DNA from: Thermodesulfobacteriota bacterium
GTDB taxonomy: Bacteria > Desulfobacterota > UBA8473
Assembly: GCA_040757775.1 (NCBI GenBank)
Contig: JBFLWQ010000009.1
Coordinates: 46,823-110,822, forward strand
Length of the DNA: 64,000 bases
Reading direction: 5' to 3'
The translations under genes and the position numbers were made by a program. The notes below the pieces were generated by a model. That model did no database searches, had not been told where the DNA came from, and was given only the letters and a program-made list of their open reading frames with translations. Numbering within the stretch: position 1 is the first letter of the stretch; each line of letters starts with the position of its first letter. Below, one piece after another: positions 43,145 through 52,276 of this stretch.

Positions 43145-43206
43145 ATGAGGGCGTCTTTCTTTAGTTCCTGAGATTACAGAGAGCAAAGAGGAAGGGCGCC
43201 TTTTTT
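43145..43206 (+). terminator. terminator-like hairpin overlapping an 8-codon open frame
   Basis: GGCGTCTTTCTTT (from 43150) pairs with AAAGAGGAAGGGCGCC (ending 43200) with several G-U pairs, then six T. An ATG at 43145, five bases after AAGAGG, opens MRASFFSS and stops at 43171, inside the hairpin. Could be a leader attenuator or the end of a small RNA. Confidence 0.45.
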
Positions 43207-43403
43207 ATTTATGAAGACTCTATAAGTAACAAATGATATTACAAAAAAATTAAGGGCAATAAGGACCAAAGAGTTTCCGGGTATGGTATAGAGCTTTCTT
43301 AGGAACTAGACCACGAGAAAGAAGTTCTCCCCGAAGAAATTCAAAAACAGCGGTGAAATTGCATGATCGGGCAATTGCTAAATTAAATAAAGGATTATTC
43401 TAA

Positions 43404-44768
43404 ATGGCACTTGGATTGCATCAAGAGTGCATATCCCGACTAATCGATTCAGTGGCAGTAAAACTTACCAACGTCCAAGTAATCAAAGACATCGTACTAG
43501 ATACCGATTCGATGATGGATATCTATGACGTTGATGAGATACTACCAACAACCGGAGAGGTCCGGGACAAACTAAATCAGTATGTCAGCGAACTACCACT
43601 CTTTGATTTTATCTACGAAACAATAAGTAGGGATATTGGGGAAAGTGGCACATACAACCCCGATAGCGAGGGAATCCTGTTAAATACACTCCCTGGGTAT
43701 GAAGACCTACATGCAGTTGCAAGCCGCTTAATCAACGATTTTGAAAGTCTCCCGTGGTCATACTTGATCTCACTTGAACTTCCTAATAACATTCGCCAGC
43801 AATTACGAGAGGCAGTTGGTTACCATGAGTTTGACAGAAATTTCAGAATTGTTTCCTCTGATGAAACATTTGATAGAACTTATCCGTTGCGGTCTGGTAA
43901 TAAAAAAAGGGATGAACAGCTACTTGGACACATCCATCTTCATCCAGAATTGGCAACACACCTAGGATACCTGCCGAATCAGTGGAACAAACAGGGTTCA
44001 TGCCTTCAGATAAATACCGAAGGCTTCATCGGTCACTCCATGAAAAGTGCCCCTGTTCATGAAGCAATTGCCAACATAAAAAAATTCATAGGGCTTTCCT
44101 TAGCGGTTCGGTTGATGAAAATCAACGAGAGACCAGTCATTCATCCCTTTGGGATGGTGTTACCTGCCGTGCGTGGTTTAATTGTACACCGTCAACTGGG
44201 AGAAAACTGGGAAGTATGGAGTAAATATGACCTTCCCTCAGACCTTTCAGGGGTAGTTGACAGGCTTGAAATAGATGACCTTGGCGGACGCCTTGACAGA
44301 GAGGGAATAAAAGGGATGATTCAGAACAAGCTTCATATAGTATCGACGGCATTTAAAAATCGAAAGAAGGCCAAGCATATCTTGTTAGCTTCGCAGTGGC
44401 TTTTTGACAGCCATTTAGAACAAAACCAACTACTATCATTTGTACAAAGCATGGTAACAATGGAAATCTTGCTTGGAAAGCAGGATAAGGCAGATAAGAA
44501 AGATAAGACAGATAGAGATAGACTTAGTATAAGAGAACTGTTAGGGAACAGATGTGCTTATCTCATAGGAAGGAGCCACAGCGAGAGAAAGAACATTCTC
44601 AAAGACTTCAATGAAATCTACGATGTAAGATCGAGCATCGTTCATAGAGGCAAGAATAGGCTTAGCCACGAAGAACGAGTGCTGTTTAGGGTACTTCAGT
44701 CGATGTGCAGGCGAGTTATTACTGAGGAACTTAAGCTAATTACGAGAGACAAAAGCAATGCTATGTGA
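43404..44768 (+). CDS. Apea/HEPN-like protein, candidate abortive-infection factor
   Basis: 454 residues. The last ~110 (LSFVQSMVTMEILLGKQ to FNEIYDVRSSIVHRGKN) match the Apea-like HEPN pattern, with R-x4-H in VRSSIVHRG, the RNase motif of HEPN toxins. The first ~340 residues are not a family I recognise and contain no transmembrane segments. It sits 592 bp before a type III restriction-modification system, so a defence role is plausible. Substrate and trigger unknown. Confidence 0.6.
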   Translation: MALGLHQECISRLIDSVAVKLTNVQVIKDIVLDTDSMMDIYDVDEILPTTGEVRDKLNQYVSELPLFDFIYETISRDIGESGTYNPDSEGILLNTLPGYEDLHAVASRLINDFESLPWSYLISLELPNNIRQQLREAVGYHEFDRNFRIVSSDETFDRTYPLRSGNKKRDEQLLGHIHLHPELATHLGYLPNQWNKQGSCLQINTEGFIGHSMKSAPVHEAIANIKKFIGLSLAVRLMKINERPVIHPFGMVLPAVRGLIVHRQLGENWEVWSKYDLPSDLSGVVDRLEIDDLGGRLDREGIKGMIQNKLHIVSTAFKNRKKAKHILLASQWLFDSHLEQNQLLSFVQSMVTMEILLGKQDKADKKDKTDRDRLSIRELLGNRCAYLIGRSHSERKNILKDFNEIYDVRSSIVHRGKNRLSHEERVLFRVLQSMCRRVITEELKLITRDKSNAM

Positions 44769-44862
44769 GTATGTGGTCGCAAAACTTATAAGTGGGGTTT
44801 GTGGAGAATAAATAGGGGCAACTTTCTTCAGGGGTCAAATGAATGACTAAGGAGGAGGGAAA

Positions 44863-44996
44863 GGGGACGACCTTAAATAATTAAATATCTACACTGCTCA
44901 ATAAAGTTATTTACGAATTTAAGGTCGTCCCCAAAACCCCAAAGGTCGTCCCCAAAACCCCACAAAACCCCAAAACCCAAAACCCCCAAAACCCCC
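44863..44996. repeat. GGGGACGACC inverted repeat and AAAACCCC telomere-like tract
   Basis: GGGGACGACCTTAAAT (44863-44878) and its exact complement (44917-44932) form a 16-bp perfect inverted repeat. AAGGTCGTCCCCAAAACCCC occurs at 44921-44940 and again at 44942-44961, followed by irregular AAAACCC(C/CC) units to 44996. On the minus strand this is TTTTGGGG-like and could form a G-quadruplex. Confidence 0.8.
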
Positions 44997-45094
44997 ATGA
45001 ATCTCTGGTTCCGCCTCAAAAGGCATATTTAGACAAACTAAAATTTAGATTCAGCAAAAACGGCGATATAGTTGGAAAGAAAGAAGACGGCTAA
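44996..45094 (+). pseudogene. possible C-terminal gene fragment
   Basis: A 32-codon frame (VPPQKAYLDKLKFRFSKNGD and KKEDG, then stop) begins directly where the A4C4 tract ends. It has no start codon and may be the tail of a gene removed by the repeat. The origin cannot be identified. Confidence 0.25.
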
Positions 45095-45360
45095 CGAGTA
45101 ACTACCTTTAGGCAAAAAGAGTCAAGTAAAGATTTAGCTTCTCCTTAAGAGTATCAAGCGAATGGCTTACAGCCGCCGCTGAATTCAGGCGTTGAACCTG
45201 TAGAAAAACCCTTATTTCTAAAAAATGAATTTGTAACTGATTGATTTATAACAACTAATATTTTGAAACTTTCTTAAAAATGGACTTTTCCTACAGGCTC
45301 GTTATACCTGTGATACGGAAATAAATACCATGAGTCTAATCTAGATTATTTGAGGTTAAC

Positions 45361-47871
45361 ATGCCACGAGGGAAAAAGAAAACGCCCAAAACTGAAATTG
45401 ACACATACACCCACAATGGTAAAAAACGGAAAAACAACCCACCGGTCGGTCTTGTCTCCACTTCTACCGATAAACTCAATGGCCGCACCAAATATCAGCA
45501 CGACCCGCACATAGACCCCACGCTTTCATGGGCTGGTAAAAAAGAGGGCATGAACGTTGAAGTGCAGAATGTTTCGCTCCATATCCACGAGCGGATTGAC
45601 CCGTCCCGGATTGTAAAGTCTTTTCTTAAGCCGCAAAAAACAGAAGAGCAGCTTTCCCTTTTCGACGAACCTGAAAACAATCCGCCGCTTGTCAAAGCCA
45701 TCGACTTTTACCGCCACGAGCAGGACTGGACCAACCGTCTCATTGCCGGCGATTCGCTTCTCGTGATGAACTCGCTCCTTGTAAAAGAAGGCATGGCTGG
45801 CAAGGTGCAGATGATCTATATAGACCCCCCCTATGGCATAAAGTACAACAGCAACTTCCAACCTTTTGTGAACAAGCGCGATGTGAAGGACGGTAACGAC
45901 GCCGACATTCCGGCAGAGCCGGAGATGATTCAGGCCTTCCGCGACACATGGGAACTGGAAATTCATTCATATCTTACCCATTTGCGTGACCGGCTGCTGT
46001 TAGCTCGGGAACTATTGAATGAAAGCGGAAGCGTATTTGTGCAGATCAGCGATGAAAATGTGCATCACGTACGGGAGATTTGTGATGAGGTGTTTGGCGT
46101 TCAGAATTTCTGCAATATCATTTCATTTCAGAAAACTGGAAGCATCGCAAGCAATGGTCTTGGAGTCACCGTTGACTTTTTGGTATGGTATGCAAAAGAT
46201 AAATCCAAGTTTAAGTATCATCAACTATATACACCAAGGAGGGAAGGTCATCCTTCATTGGATAGATATGACTACGTCGAGAGTAAAGAGGGGAAATATA
46301 TAAGATTGAAAGTTGAACATATCAGAGGTGAGCTTCCTTTGCCCGAGGGCAAACGGTTTGGATTCACCCCCCTTATATCTGATGGTGCAGCAAAAGAAAA
46401 CAAACCTTTTTTATTCAATGGTGAAACTTTTTTCGCTCCACCAAACAAGCATTGGAAGACTGACCCAGAAAAGGGAGGTCTGCAACTCGTCAGAGCAGGT
46501 AGGATAGCCAAGGTTGGCAATCAACTATGGTATAAAAGGTATGTAGATGATTTTCCTTTTGTTCCTATGAACGATCGTTGGGAATCAATTCAGATCGGAA
46601 CTGGTCTACTCTATGTAGTCCAGACAGCAGCAAGAGTAATCGAGCGCTGCCTCCTCATGACCACAGACCCAGGCGACCTCGTTCTTGATATCACCTGTGG
46701 TTCAGGCACAACAGCCTTCGTGGGAGAGCGGTGGGGCCGACGCTGGATTACCTGCGACACGAGCCGCGTGGCCATCACCCTTGCCAAACAGAGGCTTATG
46801 ACCGCAAAGTTTGACTACTTTGAACTTGCCTATCCAGAGCAGGGCATCAAGAGTGGCTTCAAATATAAGACCGTACCTCATGTCACATTAAAATCTATTG
46901 CCAATAACGAACCACCCGCACAGGAAACACTTTACGACCAGCCGTTCAAAGTGAGCGGTACCGTGCGCGTCACCGGCCCTTTCACCGTGGAGGCGGTGCC
47001 TTCGCTTCGCGTCAAACCCTTTGACGGCAATCTGCCGAAGCTGGAAGTGAGCGGGCAGGAACTTGCCCGCATTGGTGAGACCGGCAAGCAGGCGGAATGG
47101 CGTGATGAACTGAAAAGCACTGGCATCCGCGCCGTGGGCGGGCGGACAATAACTTTTAGCCGTGTGGAACCCATGACCGCTACACGGTTTCTACATGCGC
47201 GGGCGGAAGTGCTTGAAAAAGACGGCACCAACAAACTGGCCTACATTTCTTTCGGCCCCGACTACGGCCCGCTGGAACAGCGTCAGGCAGAGGCAGCCAT
47301 TACCGAAGCGCGAAGCCTTAAAGAAAAACCGGACTTTGTTATTTTCGCGGCATTTCACTTTGACCCAGAAGCGAGCAAAGACATCGACCAGATGGACTGG
47401 CCGGGCGTGACCATTCTCAAGGCCCAGATGAGCGTTGACCTCCTCACCACAGATTTACGCAAGAAACGTTCATCGAACCAAAGCTACTGGCTCATCGGAC
47501 AACCCGATGTGGAAGTGAAAAAGCAGAAAGACGGTCGGTATTTGGTAAAGCTCCACGGCTTTGACTATTATGACCCCACCTGCGGTGAGATTATTTCAAA
47601 GGGCACCAAGCATATTGCTATGTGGTTTTTAGATACCGATTACGATGAGCGTAGCCTCATGCCTGATCAGGTCTTCTTCCCCGAAGGCGATAAGAAGCGT
47701 GACTGGACAAAACTCGCCAAGGTGCTCAAGAGCGAAGTTAATGAAGACGCGCTGGAAAAATTCTCAGGTGTAGAGTCCATTCCATTTTCTGCCGGGGATA
47801 ATAATAAGATTGCCGTTAAGATTATCGACAATCGCGGTATTGAGTCTTTTGTTATTAAGGAATTGGAGTAA
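45361..47871 (+). CDS. mod: type III DNA methyltransferase (Mod), N6-adenine
   Basis: 836 residues. DPPY catalytic motif (IDPPYGI, D155-Y158) precedes the SAM site (DLVLDITCGSGTTAFVGERW, about residue 440), the beta-class order of Mod proteins. The region between, about 46090-46640, is the target-recognition part and is visibly AT-richer than both flanks. A long C-terminal region (~350 residues) probably contacts Res. Methylates one strand of an asymmetric site and specifies recognition for the nuclease. Stop is 3 bp before res. Codon use is GC-richer than neighbouring genes. Confidence 0.93.
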   Translation: MPRGKKKTPKTEIDTYTHNGKKRKNNPPVGLVSTSTDKLNGRTKYQHDPHIDPTLSWAGKKEGMNVEVQNVSLHIHERIDPSRIVKSFLKPQKTEEQLSLFDEPENNPPLVKAIDFYRHEQDWTNRLIAGDSLLVMNSLLVKEGMAGKVQMIYIDPPYGIKYNSNFQPFVNKRDVKDGNDADIPAEPEMIQAFRDTWELEIHSYLTHLRDRLLLARELLNESGSVFVQISDENVHHVREICDEVFGVQNFCNIISFQKTGSIASNGLGVTVDFLVWYAKDKSKFKYHQLYTPRREGHPSLDRYDYVESKEGKYIRLKVEHIRGELPLPEGKRFGFTPLISDGAAKENKPFLFNGETFFAPPNKHWKTDPEKGGLQLVRAGRIAKVGNQLWYKRYVDDFPFVPMNDRWESIQIGTGLLYVVQTAARVIERCLLMTTDPGDLVLDITCGSGTTAFVGERWGRRWITCDTSRVAITLAKQRLMTAKFDYFELAYPEQGIKSGFKYKTVPHVTLKSIANNEPPAQETLYDQPFKVSGTVRVTGPFTVEAVPSLRVKPFDGNLPKLEVSGQELARIGETGKQAEWRDELKSTGIRAVGGRTITFSRVEPMTATRFLHARAEVLEKDGTNKLAYISFGPDYGPLEQRQAEAAITEARSLKEKPDFVIFAAFHFDPEASKDIDQMDWPGVTILKAQMSVDLLTTDLRKKRSSNQSYWLIGQPDVEVKKQKDGRYLVKLHGFDYYDPTCGEIISKGTKHIAMWFLDTDYDERSLMPDQVFFPEGDKKRDWTKLAKVLKSEVNEDALEKFSGVESIPFSAGDNNKIAVKIIDNRGIESFVIKELE

Positions 47872-47874
47872 TCT

Positions 47875-50595
47875 ATGGCTCAGAAAGTTATTGACACCCT
47901 GATTATCAATAATCCCTATGAGGAACCTAAACAGTATTGGAAATATATTAGGGAAACGCAGGAATTTGAATTGTTAGATGGTCGCCGCGACTCAGGCTAC
48001 TGGAAAGCCACACAGCGAACCGCAAAAAACGTAGACGATCCCGGCGAATTTGTCACTATTGACCTGGTGAACATAATCCGCCCCCGTGTCCGAAAATGGC
48101 GTGTAGCGGGTTATCCTAATTGCACCGGTACCACCAGAAAACTGCTTCAGTACTGGAATGATACAGAACAGCGCGAACAGCGGTTTTTCTTCTGCCAGCT
48201 CGAAGCCGTTGAAACCGCCATCTGGCTTACTGAGGCGCCGGAACATGAAAAACAGGGCATTCAAATAACTGGCGACGGAAGCGACTGGCAGAGGCTTTGC
48301 CTGAAATTGGCTACAGGTACAGGAAAAACAGTCGTGATGGCCATGCTCATTGCGTGGCAGGCTCTCAATAAAATTGCCAGCCCCAAAGACCAGCGGTTTT
48401 CCAAAAATATCCTCATCATAGCACCGGGACTGACTGTCCACGACCGCTTGCAGGTGCTTCTTCCCGAAAAAGAGGATAATTTTTATCAGGTCTTCAATAT
48501 TGTTGACTCGGTAATGTGGCAGGAACTATTGCAGGTCAAGATAAGAGTAAGAAACTGGCACAAACTTGCACCTATCAACGAAAACTATGGCCCGAAGGTC
48601 GTCAAGAAAGGCACTGAGAGCGCAGAAGCTTTTGTCCGCAGAGCTCTGCCTGATTTTGGCAATGCTTCAAATATTCTCGTTATTAATGACGAGGCACATC
48701 ACTGTCACCGTCCCACTCGCGATGAAGAAAAATCCGAACAGGAAAAAGCTACTATCTGGGTGAGCGGCATTGACCGTATCCATGAAGCGCGCGGCGTTCT
48801 CAAGTGCTTTGACCTGACTGCTACACCTTTTAAGCCGACCGGGAGAAACATTCAGGGTGAAATGCTTTTCCCCTGGATTGTGTGTGACTTCGGTCTGAAT
48901 GACGCCATCGAAAGTGGTTTGGTCAAAACACCGAAAGTCGCTGTACGCGATGATTCGATGATGGGCTCAGATTTAAAGTCGAAGCTGTTCCATATTTATC
49001 CAGAAGTGAAAGACGATTTAAACAAAAGGGCGGAACCTCATGAAGGGTTACCTGACCTTGTACGTAACGCGGTAAACATTCTCGGCGGTGACTGGCTGAA
49101 AGAAAAAGAGAAGTGGGAAAAGCAAAATCCGCCTCGTGAAACCCCACCTGTCATGATTATGATTTGCAACCGCACGGAAACAGCGGCTCGCCTCGAGTAC
49201 TCTTTCACTAACGGCTATTTTGCCATTGAAGAACTCGGTGAAAAAAACAATTTGCTCCGCATTGACCAGGATGCGCTTGACAAGCTGGAAGCAGACGAAT
49301 CTGATAAATTGTCTGGTTCAAAAAAAGAACTTGTTATGCAAGAACGCGAACGGTTAAACACTGTCGGTAAAAAAGGTCGAGCTGGAGCTGATGTGCAGTG
49401 TGTCATCGGAGTGAACATGCTTTCCGAAGGGTGGGACGCAAGAACTGTTACGCATATTATCGGACTTCGAGCGTTTACTAGCCAGCTCCTTTGTGAACAG
49501 GTCATCGGGCGTGGACTTCGCCGGATTTCTTACGACACCTATTTTGACGAGAAATCTCAAAAAGAAATTTTTGCACCGGAATATGTTACAGTTTTCGGTG
49601 TTCCTTTCACATTTCTGCCGGTTGAACAAAAAGAGGGTGAGCCAAAAGAGGAAAAACCTAAAACAAAAATTCAGCCTATTCCTGAGCGGACAGAGAAAGA
49701 GATCAAATGGCCTCATGTTCTCAGGGTTGATTACAAATTATGTTACTTCATAGAAATTGACTGGTCAAAGGTTAGTCCTCTTGTTCTTTCGGCAGAAGAT
49801 GCACCCACCGTTGTTGAAGTCGCTCCGGTTATTGATGGAAAGCCTAAATTCGATCAGTTGAGCGAAATTGATCTTGAAAAGCTTGCAGAACAACACCGCC
49901 TTCAAAAGTATCTGTTGCAAGGAGCTGTTCGACTTCACGAGCAGTTTGGAAAGAACTGGCCGGGTGATTCGGGAAGTCATATCAATCAAGCCTATCGTAT
50001 TATTGAGGAGTTTATAACTTCAAGCAAACTTGAGATGAAACTGCCTTTATTTTATGGAACTGAACGATTGAGAAACATCCTGATTGCTCTCAATATGCAA
50101 AAAATCATCAACCATGTCGGTAATGCGATTAGAAGTACAAGCAAAGAATCGCCATCGTTAATACTCGACCCCGTCCGCCCTGTTCGCTCAACAGCTACAT
50201 CAATGATATGGTGGACCACAAAGCCTACTCAACCAATCCAAAAAAGTCAGATCAGTCATATCGTTGTTGATTCTGGCTGGGAGAAAGTCGGCTTTGAATT
50301 TGAGCGCAATCGCATCCAAGGAATTATGTCTTGGGTCAAGAATGACCACTTAGGCTTTGAGATTTACTACCTCTGGCAAGGTCAGACTAAAACATATTAC
50401 CCTGACTTCATCATCAGATTTGAAGATAGGAGAAATCTCATTCTGGAAGTAAAAGGTCAGACTACAGAACAGGACAAAGCGAAATGGCAAGCAGCAAAGG
50501 AATGGGTTAATGCTGTAAATGCTGATGGACGTTTTGGCAAGTGGGAGTTCAAAGTATTAGATGATCCTAAGAACATATTTGAGATTGTTAAATAA
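47875..50595 (+). CDS. res: type III restriction endonuclease (Res)
   Basis: 906 residues. Superfamily 2 helicase: Walker A ATGTGKT (146-152), DEAH (272-275), TATPFKPTGR, and the second RecA lobe with GVNMLSEGWDARTVTHIIGLR and QVIGRGLRR. C-terminal PD-(D/E)xK nuclease: YYPDFIIRF then LILEVKGQT. Cuts DNA at a distance after ATP-driven motion when bound with Mod to unmethylated sites. Intact, with no frameshift seen. Confidence 0.94.
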   Translation: MAQKVIDTLIINNPYEEPKQYWKYIRETQEFELLDGRRDSGYWKATQRTAKNVDDPGEFVTIDLVNIIRPRVRKWRVAGYPNCTGTTRKLLQYWNDTEQREQRFFFCQLEAVETAIWLTEAPEHEKQGIQITGDGSDWQRLCLKLATGTGKTVVMAMLIAWQALNKIASPKDQRFSKNILIIAPGLTVHDRLQVLLPEKEDNFYQVFNIVDSVMWQELLQVKIRVRNWHKLAPINENYGPKVVKKGTESAEAFVRRALPDFGNASNILVINDEAHHCHRPTRDEEKSEQEKATIWVSGIDRIHEARGVLKCFDLTATPFKPTGRNIQGEMLFPWIVCDFGLNDAIESGLVKTPKVAVRDDSMMGSDLKSKLFHIYPEVKDDLNKRAEPHEGLPDLVRNAVNILGGDWLKEKEKWEKQNPPRETPPVMIMICNRTETAARLEYSFTNGYFAIEELGEKNNLLRIDQDALDKLEADESDKLSGSKKELVMQERERLNTVGKKGRAGADVQCVIGVNMLSEGWDARTVTHIIGLRAFTSQLLCEQVIGRGLRRISYDTYFDEKSQKEIFAPEYVTVFGVPFTFLPVEQKEGEPKEEKPKTKIQPIPERTEKEIKWPHVLRVDYKLCYFIEIDWSKVSPLVLSAEDAPTVVEVAPVIDGKPKFDQLSEIDLEKLAEQHRLQKYLLQGAVRLHEQFGKNWPGDSGSHINQAYRIIEEFITSSKLEMKLPLFYGTERLRNILIALNMQKIINHVGNAIRSTSKESPSLILDPVRPVRSTATSMIWWTTKPTQPIQKSQISHIVVDSGWEKVGFEFERNRIQGIMSWVKNDHLGFEIYYLWQGQTKTYYPDFIIRFEDRRNLILEVKGQTTEQDKAKWQAAKEWVNAVNADGRFGKWEFKVLDDPKNIFEIVK

Positions 50596-50626
50596 TTAAC
50601 AATCTGAAAAGTCTAAGCTGATCGGG

Positions 50627-50686
50627 AAACTAATTCTCTGCCAAAGGGGTTTTTCTACAGACTCGTTCGGCACTGTGAATTAGTTT
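50627..50686. repeat. inverted repeat before the toxin-antitoxin pair
   Basis: AAACTAATTC (50627-50636) and GAATTAGTTT (50677-50686) are perfect 10-bp arms. Between them is TTTTTCTACAGACTCGTT (50650-50667), a 16/18 match to 45286-45303 upstream of mod. Confidence 0.6.
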
Positions 50687-50719
50687 AACCGTAACTTTAA
50701 TGTAAAGGGGGTTTAAATA

Positions 50720-50908
50720 ATGCAGGCTACCAACGTCAAGGAAGAAGCGTACCATCTATTGGAAAAGCTGCCTGAGAATGCCACTTGGGATGACTTGATG
50801 TACAAAATCTATGTTCGGCAAGCCATCGAAGCCGGGCTTGAAGATAGCAAGGCTGGTCGAACTATTGATGTAAAAGATGTTCGTGCTAAGTTCGGGTTGT
50901 CAAAGTGA
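50720..50908 (+). CDS. small antitoxin-like protein
   Basis: 62 residues (EEAYHLLEKLPENATWDDLM, then AGRTIDVKDVRAKFGLSK). The pattern LLEKLPENATWDDL is common in partners of RelE/ParE toxins. Helical, charged, no recognisable DNA-binding fold. AAAGGGGG before the ATG. Overlaps the next gene by 4 bp. Confidence 0.75.
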   Translation: MQATNVKEEAYHLLEKLPENATWDDLMYKIYVRQAIEAGLEDSKAGRTIDVKDVRAKFGLSK

Positions 50909-51147
50909 GAGTACATTGGACAAACACAGCAGTGGAGCATCTACTGGCAATCTACGAGTATATTGCACAAGACTCCCCCGTGTATGCTCAGCGGATGATT
51001 GATAGATTAACTCGGCGCTCGGAGCAGATTGCAACTTTTCCTCTTTCGGGATGCATGGTACCAGAGTATGAAGCCCAAGACATACGCGGAATTGGCCCAA
51101 AAAAACTTGAAAATATTCGCCCTTATCTCCTCGTAGGTAAAAAATAG
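50905..51147 (+). CDS. RelE/ParE-type toxin, C-terminus altered
   Basis: 80 residues from a GTG: VHWTNTAVEHLLAIYEYIAQ, then ARRMIDR-like helix (AQRMIDRLTRRSEQI) and FPLSGCMVPEYEAQDIRGI. Up to there it is a standard ParE/RelE. The family normally continues EgxYRxxYxxx and ends near 95-100 residues with a basic active-site strand; here it reads IGPKKLENIRPYLL and stops. The toxin may be inactivated by a small rearrangement. Confidence 0.75.
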   Translation: MRVHWTNTAVEHLLAIYEYIAQDSPVYAQRMIDRLTRRSEQIATFPLSGCMVPEYEAQDIRGIGPKKLENIRPYLLVGKK

Positions 51148-51231
51148 GGGAATAGCATATGCCTAACATTCCAGCAGGACAGCTTCGCCGGCCGTTGAAT
51201 TAAAACATGATGTGTTTGAAAAGGAGAATTC

Positions 51232-52167
51232 ATGCGAAAGTATACAATAATGGTGTTTTCAATAGTATTAATGCTTAACTTAATCTCATGCTTGGAGGGA
51301 CCGGCTATGGCTGAAAGGGCGTACAACAAGCTTTCAACGGAAGAAGAAAGAGTCATTGTCCAAAAAGGTACAGAGGCCCCTTTCAGTGGGAAATATAACG
51401 ACTTTTTTAAAAAGGGTTATTACCACTGCAAACGATGCAATGCACGACTTTATAGTTCAGACGATAAGTTTGCATCTACATGTGGATGGCCAAGCTTTGA
51501 TGATGAAATCAAAGAAGCCATTAAAAGACAAAAGGATGTTGATGGAAAAAGAACCGAGATATTGTGTGCAAATTGTGGGGCACATTTAGGCCACATTTTT
51601 GAAGGAGAAGGACTAACAGAGAAGAATATTAGACATTGTGTCAATTCCATCTCGTTGGTATTTGTATCAAATAAAAAAGAACCTCATAGAGAAAAAGCCT
51701 ACTTTGCAGGAGGCTGTTTTTGGGGTGTAGAGCATCTCTTTGAGCATAAAGATGGTGTCATTTCGGCAGTCTCAGGTTATATGGGAGGTTCTATGGCAAA
51801 CCCCTCCTATCAAGATGTGACTCATGGAAATACTGGCCACTTAGAGGTTGTCGAAGTAACATATGACCCGACCAAAGTGAATTATGAGAAACTTGCTAAA
51901 TTTTTCTTCGAGATTCATGATCCAACACAAGTCGATGGTCAGGGGCCAGATATTGGGAAACAATATCTATCCGCCATTTTTTATAAAAACGATGGTGAGA
52001 AAAAGATTGTTCATAAGTTAATAGATATACTCAAAACTAAAGGATATAAAGTCGTAACAAAAGTACTTCCCGCCGGTACCTTTTGGAAGGCGGAAGAGTA
52101 CCATCAGGACTACTACGACAAGAAAAAACAGCAACCGTACTGCCATGTGTACAAAAAGAAGTTTTAA
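51232..52167 (+). CDS. secreted bifunctional methionine sulfoxide reductase MsrB-MsrA
   Basis: 311 residues. N-terminal lipoprotein-type signal (LNLISC, Cys about 20). MsrB domain: zinc pairs CKRC and CANC, CGWPSF, and RHCVNS with the catalytic Cys. MsrA domain from ~165: AGGCFWGVEHLF (catalytic Cys), GYMGGSMANPSYQDV and TGHLEVVEV. Repairs both R- and S-sulfoxides of Met in exported proteins. Domain order B-A is the reverse of the Neisseria fusion. AAAGGAG ribosome site. Confidence 0.95.
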   Translation: MRKYTIMVFSIVLMLNLISCLEGPAMAERAYNKLSTEEERVIVQKGTEAPFSGKYNDFFKKGYYHCKRCNARLYSSDDKFASTCGWPSFDDEIKEAIKRQKDVDGKRTEILCANCGAHLGHIFEGEGLTEKNIRHCVNSISLVFVSNKKEPHREKAYFAGGCFWGVEHLFEHKDGVISAVSGYMGGSMANPSYQDVTHGNTGHLEVVEVTYDPTKVNYEKLAKFFFEIHDPTQVDGQGPDIGKQYLSAIFYKNDGEKKIVHKLIDILKTKGYKVVTKVLPAGTFWKAEEYHQDYYDKKKQQPYCHVYKKKF

Positions 52168-52276
52168 TTAAATTATCAGCAGAGGGAATAATCAGGACCC
52201 AGTACTTCAAGATGAAGAGGGCTTCGAAAATACCTGGAGGTATGCAGGCGAGTTTCATCCCTCCTCCCTCCTGCGA

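Larger units (their letters stand above)
42754..43403. other. 650-bp divergent intergenic region
   Basis: Between glutamate synthase (minus) and the HEPN-like gene (plus). Holds the synthase promoter, a leader terminator and a second, plus-strand terminator-like hairpin, all listed separately. The rest is AT-rich with no gene of useful length. Confidence 0.6.
44769..45360. other. 592-bp intergenic region with repeats
   Basis: Lies between the HEPN-like gene and mod. Contains the inverted/direct repeat and A4C4 tract listed separately, a 32-codon frame fragment at 44996-45094, and CTGTAG-containing inverted repeats at about 45194 and 45286. No full gene. Confidence 0.6.

Noticed and set aside
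44921..44996. CRISPR array
   Set aside because: The direct repeats are only 21 bp apart with no unique spacers; it is a low-complexity tract.
50627..50686. Integron attC-like site
   Set aside because: The inverted repeat and GTTTAAC looked suggestive, but the two core sites are not in the required orientation and no integrase is present.
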